Source: Sphingosinicella soli
GTDB lineage: Bacteria > Pseudomonadota > Alphaproteobacteria > Sphingomonadales > Sphingomonadaceae
Assembly (NCBI RefSeq): GCF_014199685.1
Contig: NZ_JACHNZ010000005.1
Coordinates: forward strand, 1-64,000
DNA length: 64,000 nucleotides
Direction of reading: 5' to 3'
The position numbers and the translations under genes were made by a program. Of this stretch, positions 1 through 10,129 are shown in pieces (within the stretch, counting starts at the first letter, position 1; each line of letters starts with the position of its first letter). Under the pieces are notes generated by a model. That model did no database searches and was not told where the DNA came from. It was given only the letters and a program-made list of their open reading frames with translations.

Positions 1-124
1 CCGTCAAAACCCGTCTGCTCAAGGTTCGTCTCCTTCCACGACCTTGAATCAGAACTCCAACTCAAAGGGAATCCTGTGAATGCAGACAGCTCCTAGTTCG
101 AACGAAGTTCTAATTGAATGGGAA
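1..124 (+). other. Left-edge non-coding stretch, possible 3' part of a structured transcript
   Basis: No protein gene is supported here. The stretch can fold: GTCTGC near 13-18 pairs with GCAGAC near 82-87, and inside this TCAAGGT near 19-25 pairs with ACCTTGA near 41-47. It runs directly into a strong intrinsic terminator at 125-153. It may be the 3' end of a small RNA, or the 3' untranslated end of a gene lying left of the window. It does not match tRNA, 5S rRNA or the SRP RNA core as I know them. Confidence 0.3.
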
Positions 125-151
125 GGGGCGGCCTTGCGGTCGCCCCTTTTT

Positions 152-153
<2 letters not shown>
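125..153 (+). terminator. Intrinsic terminator of a rightward transcript entering from the left
   Basis: A nine-pair GC-rich stem (arms starting GGGGCG at 125 and ending CGCCCC at 146) with a four-base loop is followed at once by seven T residues at 147-153. The T-run is on the plus strand, so it ends a transcript from the left edge. It overlaps the stop codon of the opposite-strand clpB by two bases. The same hairpin may also serve clpB, but lacks a T-run in that direction. Confidence 0.85.
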
Positions 154-2728
<2,575 letters not shown>

Positions 2729-2770
2729 GGCGTTTTCATCCCCTGTTCGGGCAATCATGGACTGAGCGCG

Positions 2771-2798
2771 ATATGGTGTTGCAGTTTTGCAACGCAAG
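2771..2798 (-). promoter_or_regulatory. Heat-shock (RpoH-type) promoter of clpB
   Basis: Read on the minus strand there is a CTTG element (2795-2798), an 18-base spacer, and CCATAT (2771-2776), 42 bases upstream of the clpB ATG. This agrees with the alphaproteobacterial sigma-32 pattern of CTTG, 17-18 bases, then CYTAT. The spacer holds a 6-base inverted repeat (GTTGCA/TGCAAC, 2778-2793). Confidence 0.7.
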
Positions 2799-2799
2799 C

Positions 2800-2826
2800 G
2801 CCCGGCGCAAGTTTTTTGCGCCGGGC
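2800..2826 (-). terminator. Hairpin terminator downstream of the hydrolase-dipeptidase gene
   Basis: A perfect 11-base inverted repeat (GCCCGGCGCAA at 2800-2810, TTGCGCCGGGC at 2816-2826) with a 5-base loop lies 41 bases after the stop of the upstream gene at 2868. No T-run follows on the minus strand, so termination may be Rho-assisted. The stem sits one base away from the -35 element of the clpB promoter. Confidence 0.6.
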
Positions 2827-2867
2827 TTCACGCCTGTTCCATGATTCCGATCAAACAGCGCGGGGGG

Positions 2868-5210
2868 TCAACGGCGGCTGCGGCCTTCGAGTTCCTCGAA
2901 TGTCTTGCTGCCGATGGGATAGTCCCGCCAGTCGCCGTAATCGAAGTGCCACCACTCCTCCGCATACACGTCGAAGCCCTCGGCCTCGATCGCGCTGCGC
3001 AGCACCTCGCGGAGCCAGCGCTGGTGGTCGGTGCCGCCCACGAAGTTGGAGTAGGACCGCGTCGAAAACTCGTCGTAACGGCCCGTGGTTTCAACCGGCT
3101 GACCCGTTTTCAGGTCGAACAGGGTGAGATCGACCGCCGCACCCCGGTTGTGGCGCGAACCCTTCGAGGGGTCGGCCACGAACATGCGGCTGGAAACCGG
3201 GCTGGCATCCCAGAACATCTTGGTCACATACCAGGGCCGATAGGCGTCGTAGATGAGCAGACCGTAGCCGCGCTTGCGCACCGCCTGATGGACGCGCGCC
3301 AGCGCCTCGGCGGCGGGCCGCTGCAGATAGGCGCGGGCGCTTTCATAGATCGGAACGCCCATGAAATTGTTGGTGCCCGCGTAGCGCACATCGAGCCGGA
3401 TGGTGGGATCGGCCGCGGTGATCGCATACAGGTCGCTCGGTTTTGCCGTGGGCGGCTCCTGCGGCGGCGTGGCGGCGAGTGCGGCGGCACGAAGTCCGGC
3501 GAAGTTCGCCTGAACGCCGGCGCGAATATTCGCCTCCACCTCGGCGCCGAAATCGCGGCGCGGGAAGCGGATGCCGCCGAGGTCGGCGGCGGTGACGTTG
3601 CCTGCCGTATCGCGTTCGAACGTCAGCGCCTCGAACGGGTAGAGGCTGCGATCCAGGGGGAACGCATAGCGGTCCGCCGCGGTCCGCGTCAGTTCCGTGT
3701 GCTCGGTCCATTCGATCCACACGAAGGGCCTGCCGTCGCGCTCATAGATGCGAAGCACATTGTGCGCCCAGCCGTAGTCGCCCACCAGCGAGGCAAGCTC
3801 GGCGTTCGGCAGCGGCGGCTCGGGCATCTCGCCGCGCGCGTAGCGAACACCGCCGACCTCGATCCACGAGGCGTCATCGGCGAGGGCGAGCGCTTCGAAA
3901 CGTGTCTGCGCGTCTTCCACGATGTAGCCCGTTGCCGTCCGGCGGATATCGCCGACGAGTTCGGGCGCATCGATGACGAGGCGGCCGTTGTAGATGCGCG
4001 TGCTGACGCTTCGCTTGCCGTTCGAGAACCAGCCGGAAAGCCGCTTCGCCTCCGCGCCCGTCACAAGCGCGCCTTTCGCGAACGCGGGCGGCTCGGTTCC
4101 GGCCTTCAGCGCGAGAACGGTGCGCAGCGCATAGTCGGCCAGCTTGTTCGTGATCGCGTTCGAAGCATCCACGGTCGTGAACGCGATGACGCCGAGGCCC
4201 GCGTCCGGCATCACCAGAAGCTGCGTCGAATGACCATAGATGGCGCCGCCGTGGCCGACGACGCGCTTGCCGTCCATGTCCGCCACGACGAAGCCGAGAC
4301 CGAAGATGCGCGTGCCCGGATCCGGGTACTGGCGCCTCCACATTTCGTCGAGCGAGGCGGCGTTCAGCATGCGGCCGTTCGGGATCGCACCCTTGTTCAG
4401 CAGAGCCTGCGCGAAGCGCCCGAGGTCGCCGGAGGTTGTGTACAGGCTTCCGGCGGCAGGCATGCCGAGTTCGATCGGCGGCGCGGCGACGCGCGGGCCG
4501 TCGAACGCGGCCATTTCGCTATAGGCGACGCGTCCGGCAAAAGGCGCAGCTGTAAGCCCGCTCGACGTCATGCCGAGCGGGTCCAGCACAAGGCTGTGCA
4601 GCGCCTTTTCGAAGGACATGCCGGTAACGCGGGCGACGACCTCGCCGACGACGGCAATTCCGGCGTTCGAATATTTGGTGATGCTGCCGGGCGCCGCGAC
4701 GAGCGCCGTCTCGTTCAGGCTTTGCACGGTGTCGGCCTGGTCCTTGGGCGCGACGTCGAAATAGTTGCCACGCGGGGATTCGCGCACCAGCCCGCTGCGG
4801 TGCGTCATCAACTGGCGCAGTGTGATCTCGCCGCCGAACGGGTTCTTCGGCTGGAAGGTCGGCAGGTAGGTGCGGACCGGCGTGTCGAGATCGAGTTTGC
4901 CCTGCTCGACGAGCTTCATCACGGCGACATCGGTGAACAGCTTGCTCACCGAACCGGCGCGATAGACCGTATCGGCGGAGGCGGGCACCTTGCCTTCCGC
5001 ATCGGCTTTGCCCCACGCGCCAGCCCAGCGAACGCCGTCCGGGCCGACGATCGCCACGGCGATCGAAGGGATCTGCTTTTCACGGATCTCCCACTGGGCC
5101 GCGTCAGCGATCAGCACGGCGGCGCGGTCAAGGACAGGGTCCGGCGCCTGTGCCAGCGCGGCGGCGGGCGCCGTCACCACGATTACCCATGCGAGCAGTC
5201 TTTTCATCAT
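2868..5210 (-). CDS. Fusion of an S12-type serine hydrolase with a VanX-type D-Ala-D-Ala dipeptidase
   Basis: This 780-residue exported protein has two catalytic units. After a signal peptide (about 1-21, ending ALAQA) comes a class C beta-lactamase/S12 domain with the SxxK motif S87-V-S-K90, the second motif Y180-S-N182, and H320-G-G in place of KTG. S12 members include DD-peptidases, D-aminopeptidases and esterases. The C-terminal part (about 590-780) is an M15D dipeptidase like VanX/DdpX, with all metal and catalytic positions visible: DAYRP, H687, D694, E752-W-W-H755. Such an enzyme splits D-Ala-D-Ala. The ATG at 5207 is an equally good start, since GGAGG lies 7 bases before it. It is the last gene of a four-gene operon around D-amino acids, 31 bases after the dehydratase. 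The natural substrate is inferred. Confidence 0.9.
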   Translation of the reverse strand: MMKRLLAWVIVVTAPAAALAQAPDPVLDRAAVLIADAAQWEIREKQIPSIAVAIVGPDGVRWAGAWGKADAEGKVPASADTVYRAGSVSKLFTDVAVMKLVEQGKLDLDTPVRTYLPTFQPKNPFGGEITLRQLMTHRSGLVRESPRGNYFDVAPKDQADTVQSLNETALVAAPGSITKYSNAGIAVVGEVVARVTGMSFEKALHSLVLDPLGMTSSGLTAAPFAGRVAYSEMAAFDGPRVAAPPIELGMPAAGSLYTTSGDLGRFAQALLNKGAIPNGRMLNAASLDEMWRRQYPDPGTRIFGLGFVVADMDGKRVVGHGGAIYGHSTQLLVMPDAGLGVIAFTTVDASNAITNKLADYALRTVLALKAGTEPPAFAKGALVTGAEAKRLSGWFSNGKRSVSTRIYNGRLVIDAPELVGDIRRTATGYIVEDAQTRFEALALADDASWIEVGGVRYARGEMPEPPLPNAELASLVGDYGWAHNVLRIYERDGRPFVWIEWTEHTELTRTAADRYAFPLDRSLYPFEALTFERDTAGNVTAADLGGIRFPRRDFGAEVEANIRAGVQANFAGLRAAALAATPPQEPPTAKPSDLYAITAADPTIRLDVRYAGTNNFMGVPIYESARAYLQRPAAEALARVHQAVRKRGYGLLIYDAYRPWYVTKMFWDASPVSSRMFVADPSKGSRHNRGAAVDLTLFDLKTGQPVETTGRYDEFSTRSYSNFVGGTDHQRWLREVLRSAIEAEGFDVYAEEWWHFDYGDWRDYPIGSKTFEELEGRSRR

Positions 5211-5241
5211 AACGCCTCCATCCCCACGAACCTTCGACGGC

Positions 5242-6528
5242 TCAGAAATATGTCCGCACCGATCCGGTCACGACCAGTGCATCGTCCACGATATACAGCA
5301 GCTTCCATTTGTCGAACGTGGTGCACGGATGCGAAATGCCCAGCGCGATCATGTCGCCCGGCTGCAACGGAGAGTCCGCCGGAACATCGATATAGGCGTG
5401 CTGATCGTCGAGCCGCATGACGCGGTGCGTGTCGTCAACCGGGAGCGGCGCTGCGCCGGGCCCTGGGCGCACCCACGCCAGGAGCATGGGCCGGGCGACA
5501 TCTTCGCCGATATCGCGCTTGCCGAGGCCTGCGATCACGCGCGTCGGTTCGGGGCGCGAATGCACATAGGCCCACACTTCAAGCGCGGGGCGCAGACCAT
5601 CGCCGAGGCTTGCCGCGATCGGGGATCGGGCTTCCATCTGGTCGATGAGCTGCCGGTAGAAATGGCTGTCGTGCACAAGGTAACAGCCGCTGCGCAGCAG
5701 CACGAGGAAGGGCCGCTCTTTCCGCGCTGCGCCGAATGTCTCCGCGACACGATCGAACAGCGCTGAACCGCCCGCAGAAAGTATCGGCTCGCCGGAAAAC
5801 AGGCCCGCGTCGTGGCAGTGTTCGCCGAGCCGGACGATCCGCTGCAACAGCGCATCGACCTTCGCGTCGCGTTCGGCGACTTCCAGGCTCTGGATGATGC
5901 CCTCGAACGCCTCGATGCCGCGCAGGCAAACATGAGGCGAGGCGGCGATCCGCTCTGCCGCCGCCAGCGCCTCGGCATTGTCGCGGAAGCCCGTGCGGCC
6001 GCCGGGGATGCCAAGTTCGATCAGCACCTGAAGACGCCTGCCCGCAGGGGTCGCAGAGAGCCCAGCTTCAAGCAGGTCGATGGCGCGCATCGAATCCACA
6101 AGGCAGTAGAAATCCAAGCCGGGATTGTCGCGCAGTTCAGCCGCGACATAGGCGATGTTCTCGCGGCCCACGAGCTGGTTCGCCATGAAGATCGTGTCGA
6201 TGCCGAACGCGCGGTAGGCGCGTACGTGACACGGGGTTGCCGCCGTAATCCCCCACGCACCGTCCGCCATCTGCATGGCGAAGAGTTCGGGGCTCATCGT
6301 CGTCTTGCCGTGGGGTGCGATCTGCGTGCCGGTGCGCTCCGTGAAACGCTTCATCCAGCCGCTGTTATGTTCCAGTGCGGAGCGGCGCAGCACGGCGGCG
6401 GGCAGCATCAGATCCTCGTTGAGCACGGAAAGCCCGGCGCCCGCCAGCGCCTCTGCATCTCCCCGCCATGTCGCTGGCAGGCCCTTGATCCGCCAATCGA
6501 ATGATTCCGGCGGCAGGATAATCCCCAT
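5242..6528 (-). CDS. Fold-III PLP D-amino-acid dehydratase/deaminase (DSD1-like)
   Basis: This 428-residue cytoplasmic enzyme belongs to the alanine-racemase-fold group of eukaryotic-type D-serine dehydratase, D-threonine aldolase and bacterial amino acid deaminase. The PLP lysine is K75 in PHGKTTM. The C-terminal D-serine-dehydratase-like domain has H400 and C402 in a SHPCT motif, matching the zinc ligands of that subfamily. The expected reaction turns a D-hydroxy amino acid or similar D-amino acid into a 2-oxo acid and ammonia. The gene sits 27 bases after the amidohydrolase, which would supply free D-amino acids. An aldolase reaction cannot be excluded from sequence. Confidence 0.85.
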   Translation of the reverse strand: MGIILPPESFDWRIKGLPATWRGDAEALAGAGLSVLNEDLMLPAAVLRRSALEHNSGWMKRFTERTGTQIAPHGKTTMSPELFAMQMADGAWGITAATPCHVRAYRAFGIDTIFMANQLVGRENIAYVAAELRDNPGLDFYCLVDSMRAIDLLEAGLSATPAGRRLQVLIELGIPGGRTGFRDNAEALAAAERIAASPHVCLRGIEAFEGIIQSLEVAERDAKVDALLQRIVRLGEHCHDAGLFSGEPILSAGGSALFDRVAETFGAARKERPFLVLLRSGCYLVHDSHFYRQLIDQMEARSPIAASLGDGLRPALEVWAYVHSRPEPTRVIAGLGKRDIGEDVARPMLLAWVRPGPGAAPLPVDDTHRVMRLDDQHAYIDVPADSPLQPGDMIALGISHPCTTFDKWKLLYIVDDALVVTGSVRTYF

Positions 6529-6555
6529 TTGTCTCTCTTTTCCTTGCTCGGGTCT

Positions 6556-8223
6556 TTATTTTTGCGTCCGGTCGTAGCGGATCACCTTGCCCGCCCGCGC
6601 GCCGGTCATCTTGCCGTCGTCGATCGCAAGCACGCCGTTCACGAACACGTAGTCCATGCCGGTTGAATACTGCGCCGGATTCTCGAACGTGGCGCGGTCC
6701 TGCACGGTGTCGGGGTCGAAGATCACGACGTCGGCCGCATAGCCGACGCTGAGCTTGCCGCGATCGAACAGGCCGAGCCGGTTTGCCGATGCGGACGTCA
6801 TGCGCCGGATGGCTTCCTCGAGCGGGATCACCTTCTCGTCGCGCACGTATTTCGCGAGCACGCGCGGCATCGTGCCGTAGGCGCGCGGATGCGTGGCGAT
6901 GCCGTCGACGTCGGGGCTCGCGGGCGAGGTGTCCGTATTGATCATCACGAACGGCGCCTTCAGCGCGATGCGCTTCTGTTCCTCGTTCATGCTCAGCGGC
7001 GCAACGCTGACGCCGCCCTCTGCGATGGTGTCGAACACGAACGTCCACGTGTCCTTGCCGCGCAGCTTCGCCGCTTCGGCAATGCTGAGGCCTGCGAGTT
7101 CCTTGCCGAGCCTGTCGTCGGTGATCTGGACGTTCGCCCAGTCCTGCCCGACATGGTCGTACCAGTTCTCCCACAACGTGTCGGTTTCCACGACCTTGCG
7201 CAGGTCGGCGCGCACCTTGGGGTCGGAGAGCGTCTTGTAGAAGGCTTCCGGTCCCTTTGCGTAGGACCACGGCGGCACGAAGGAGCCGAGGCCGATGCCG
7301 TTGCGCACATAGGGATAGATGTCGGTGGTGACGTCGAGGCCTGCCGTGCGCGCGTCGGCGATCTTGTCCACCGCCTTCTGCATCAGCGGCCAGTTCTTCA
7401 CGCCCGCCGCTTTCAGGTGGTAGATCTGCACCGGGATTCCGGCGCCCTTGCCGATCGCGATCGACTCGTCGATGGCTTCGAGCAGCTGGTTGCTCTCGTT
7501 GCGCATGTGCGTGGAATAGAAGCCGCCGTAGGGCTTCACCATCTTCGCGAGTTCGACGAGTTCCGTCGTGGTCTGATAATTGCCAGGCGGGTAGATGAGC
7601 GCGGTGGAGAGGCCCGAGGCGCCGTCGCGCATCGCCTCGTCCACCAGCTTTTTCATCGTTTCCATTTCGCGCGGGCTGGGCTTCCGGTCCTCGACGCCCA
7701 TCACGACGCGGCGTACCTGCGCCGCGCCGACGTTGTGGACGACGTTCACGGGCACGCCGAGCGTCTCCAGGATGTCGAAATAGTCCTTGTAGGTGCGCCA
7801 GCGATACGGCTTGCCCTGGATCATGACGGGATCAGGCTGGGTCGTCTCGCTTTGCGGCGCGGGCGATCCGCCTTCCCCGCTCAGATGCACCGTAATCCCC
7901 TGCGTCAGCCGCGATTGCGCCGAAGCCGGATTGGTCACGTAGACAAGCGTGCTCTGCCCCATGAAATCCATGAAGCCGGGGGAAACGACCCTATCCTTCG
8001 CATCGATGACCCGTGCCGCCCGCAGCGTATCGGTCGTCTCGTTGCCGACCCACACGATCTTGCCGTCGTCGATGGCGATCGCGCCGCGAAACCACGGGTT
8101 CCCGCTCCCGTCCACGATACGCGCGTTGGTGATCAGGAAATCCCATTTCTCGTCGGCCTGCGCCGCCGGGGCGAATGCCGTCAGCAACACGGCGCCGAGC
8201 GCAGCCTTGGTCCGCATCTTCAT
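6556..8223 (-). CDS. Exported D-aminoacylase-like amidohydrolase lacking the usual HxH motif
   Basis: This 555-residue protein of the N-acyl-D-amino-acid deacylase branch of amidohydrolases has a signal peptide (about 1-23, ending AAQADE). The later metal-site motifs are present: STHMRNE, IYHLKAAG and a late Asp in NTDTS, followed by the family signature HPRAYGT. The first motif, normally PGFIDxHxH, reads PGFMDFMGQ at 83-90, and the usual metal-bridging Cys is replaced by E117 in SGEGG. The same two changes occur in the paralogue at 14431. The ATG at 8223 is chosen because GGGAG lies just upstream and the signal peptide starts there. It probably releases D-amino acids from N-acyl derivatives or peptides, but the altered metal site makes the substrate uncertain. 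Confidence 0.85.
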   Translation of the reverse strand: MKMRTKAALGAVLLTAFAPAAQADEKWDFLITNARIVDGSGNPWFRGAIAIDDGKIVWVGNETTDTLRAARVIDAKDRVVSPGFMDFMGQSTLVYVTNPASAQSRLTQGITVHLSGEGGSPAPQSETTQPDPVMIQGKPYRWRTYKDYFDILETLGVPVNVVHNVGAAQVRRVVMGVEDRKPSPREMETMKKLVDEAMRDGASGLSTALIYPPGNYQTTTELVELAKMVKPYGGFYSTHMRNESNQLLEAIDESIAIGKGAGIPVQIYHLKAAGVKNWPLMQKAVDKIADARTAGLDVTTDIYPYVRNGIGLGSFVPPWSYAKGPEAFYKTLSDPKVRADLRKVVETDTLWENWYDHVGQDWANVQITDDRLGKELAGLSIAEAAKLRGKDTWTFVFDTIAEGGVSVAPLSMNEEQKRIALKAPFVMINTDTSPASPDVDGIATHPRAYGTMPRVLAKYVRDEKVIPLEEAIRRMTSASANRLGLFDRGKLSVGYAADVVIFDPDTVQDRATFENPAQYSTGMDYVFVNGVLAIDDGKMTGARAGKVIRYDRTQK

Positions 8224-8239
8224 GTGATTGCTCCCGGTT

Positions 8240-9244
8240 TCAGTTGGCGGTGAGGAAGTGGTCGTAGGCGACACGCCCGATGTCGGCGATCACCTTGTCC
8301 TGCACCTCCTTGCCCTTGGTATCGCCCTTCACGAACACCGCGATCGCGAACTGTTTGCCGCCGGGGAGCGTGATGATGCCCACGTCGTTCGCCACCGAGT
8401 TCAGCGTGCCGGTCTTGTGCGCGATGACGGTGTCGGAGGGCAGCAGGCCCTTGAGGCGCGTCGCGCCGGTGCGGCAGCGCTCCATGATCTCGATCAGCGT
8501 CTTGGTGCTCTTCGCGCTCATCGCCTTGCCCGAATGGATCCGGAGCAGAAGCTGCACCATCGCCTCTGGCGTGGAGGCGTCGCGCGGATCGGCGTTGAAC
8601 GGCACGTTCGGGCCGCGATCGCGCATTGCGGGGTCAGCCTTGATCGCCGCCTCCACATTTTCCTTGAACGTGGGCAGGCTCGGGTTTTCGATGCCCATCG
8701 CGCGGTAGATGAGGCGCGCGGTATCGCCATCGACGCGCTGCCCGGTGATGCCCTGGCCGCGCAGCCACGCAGTGACGCCCGCCGGGCCGCCCGCGAGCGC
8801 CACCAGCACGTCGGTGGAGGTGTTGTCGCTCTGGGTCATCATGAATTCAAGGAGGTTGTAGATGGACAGGGCGATGCCCGGATGCGGCGTCTGCACCGCC
8901 ATCCCGTAGGAGCCGACGAGCAGCTTCGGATCGACCGTCACCATCTGTTCAAGCGTCAGTTCGCCCTTGTCGATCCGCTCGAAGATCTTGCCCGCGACGG
9001 CGATCTTGAACGTGCTGGCCATCGGGAACGTCGTGCCCGCGTTCAGCGTTGCCATCGTCTTGCCGTCCACGGCCTGCACGGCGACGCCGACCGTGCCGTC
9101 AGTCTGCTCGGCGAACAGCTTGAATGCGTCCGACAGGCGGCTCTGGGCGGTCGCAGCAGCAGGCGCCGCCAGAACCGGTGCCGCCATCGGGCCGGAGGCG
9201 AGCAGGGCGGCGGTGAAGAGGGCCAGGAGGGGAGCGCGTCGCAT
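8240..9244 (-). CDS. Class A beta-lactamase-like serine hydrolase
   Basis: This 334-residue exported protein has a signal peptide (about 1-26) and the class A motifs STFK, SDN and KTG (in HKTGT), with a typical final helix. The omega-loop region is unusual. The segment normally carrying ExxLN between the loop arginine and the DPRD motif is about 30 residues longer and has no clear ExxLN. A glutamate in ENPSL is the best candidate for the deacylating residue. It could be a true beta-lactamase or a D-peptide/ester hydrolase. The start at 9244 has AAAGGA seven bases upstream, while an in-frame ATG at 9259 lacks one. It is the first gene of the D-amino-acid operon and divergent from the XRE-cupin regulator. 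Confidence 0.85.
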   Translation of the reverse strand: MRRAPLLALFTAALLASGPMAAPVLAAPAAATAQSRLSDAFKLFAEQTDGTVGVAVQAVDGKTMATLNAGTTFPMASTFKIAVAGKIFERIDKGELTLEQMVTVDPKLLVGSYGMAVQTPHPGIALSIYNLLEFMMTQSDNTSTDVLVALAGGPAGVTAWLRGQGITGQRVDGDTARLIYRAMGIENPSLPTFKENVEAAIKADPAMRDRGPNVPFNADPRDASTPEAMVQLLLRIHSGKAMSAKSTKTLIEIMERCRTGATRLKGLLPSDTVIAHKTGTLNSVANDVGIITLPGGKQFAIAVFVKGDTKGKEVQDKVIADIGRVAYDHFLTAN

Positions 9245-9323
9245 GGGCAATCCTTTCATCTGTTACCACTAATGCTGCGGTGGACGGCGAAGCGGCCGCC
9301 ACGGGTGATTTTCACATTTGTCT

Positions 9324-9336
9324 ATTTTTGAAAAAT
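9324..9336. promoter_or_regulatory. AT-rich palindrome in the bla/XRE divergent promoter region
   Basis: ATTTTT-G-AAAAAT is a perfect 6-base inverted repeat around a single G in otherwise GC-rich DNA. It lies between the divergent starts at 9244 and 9416. A near copy (ACTTTTTGAAAC) occurs at 13214-13225 before the TonB receptor and dgcN-like genes. It is a candidate operator for the XRE-cupin regulator. Confidence 0.4.
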
Positions 9337-9415
9337 CTGATGTAGCTAATTTCGTTTCGCCGCAATGACAGTTGGGTGCTGCTCTGCTACTTTGCGGCTT
9401 CGGGAGAGGAAGAAA

Positions 9416-10084
9416 ATGTCTACTGCCAACCGCAGCCCCACGCGTGGGGCATCGGCTTCGCCTACGGATACCGACCCGGGCGAGGTTTTGCGCGGTATCC
9501 GTACCGAACGCGGTATGACGCTCGCGGAGGTCAGCAAGCGGACCGGCATGCCGATTTCGACATTGTCCAAGGTTGAAACAGGCAAGATTTCGCTCAGCTA
9601 CGAGAAACTCATGCGTCTCAGCCGGGGTCTCGACATCGATATCACGCGGCTGTTCGCGGCGTCGAAGCCGGCTTCCGCGGGAAAATCGCTCGCCACCGGA
9701 CGCCGGACGATCACGCGCGCCGGCGATGGGCCGAGGATACGCACCGCAACTTACGATTACGTCTATCCTTCCGCCGACCTTCTCAACAAATCGCTCAATC
9801 CCATGATCATCGATGTCCAGGTACGATCGATCGCTGAATTCGGCGACATGATGCGGCATCCGGGCGAGGAGTATGCGCTGGTTCTGGAAGGCCAGTGCGA
9901 ATTTCATTGCGACCTTTATGCTCCCTCTCTGATGTCCACGGGGGACTCTGTCTACTTCGACGGCAGTATGGGCCACGCCTATGTCGCGGTGGGGGATGGC
10001 CCGTGCCGCATTCTGTCCATCTGTTCGGCAACCGATGCCGATCTGAAGTCGGTTCTCAATCCTCTCAGGAAAGACCCGGAGTAA
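9416..10084 (+). CDS. XRE-cupin transcriptional regulator
   Basis: This 222-residue regulator has an N-terminal helix-turn-helix of the XRE type (about 20-75, with TLAEVSKRTGMPISTLSKVE) and a C-terminal cupin sensor (about 110-205, with HPGEEYALVLEG and FDGSMGHAY). Such proteins usually sense a small metabolite and control an adjacent catabolic operon. The ATG at 9416 follows a GGGAGAGGA site. It reads away from the four-gene hydrolase operon and lies between it and a TonB receptor, so it is the likely local regulator of D-amino-acid or D-peptide use. The ligand is unknown. Confidence 0.9.
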   Translation: MSTANRSPTRGASASPTDTDPGEVLRGIRTERGMTLAEVSKRTGMPISTLSKVETGKISLSYEKLMRLSRGLDIDITRLFAASKPASAGKSLATGRRTITRAGDGPRIRTATYDYVYPSADLLNKSLNPMIIDVQVRSIAEFGDMMRHPGEEYALVLEGQCEFHCDLYAPSLMSTGDSVYFDGSMGHAYVAVGDGPCRILSICSATDADLKSVLNPLRKDPE

Positions 10085-10092
10085 GGAATTGA

Positions 10093-10122
10093 GGGCGGCC
10101 CAGCCCATACTCCGGACCGCCC
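10093..10122. terminator. Shared hairpin between convergent XRE and TonB receptor genes
   Basis: GGGCGGCCC (10093-10101) pairs with GGACCGCCC (10114-10122) with one mismatch. It sits in the 45-base gap between two convergent stop codons. There is no strong T-run on either side, so it is a likely bidirectional terminator of moderate strength. Confidence 0.55.
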
Positions 10123-10129
10123 CTGGCGT

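Noticed and set aside
20-45. tRNA T-arm-like segment at the left edge
   Set aside because: The loop reads TTCGTCT, lacking the invariant A58, the stem is only four pairs, and no cloverleaf or CCA end can be built.
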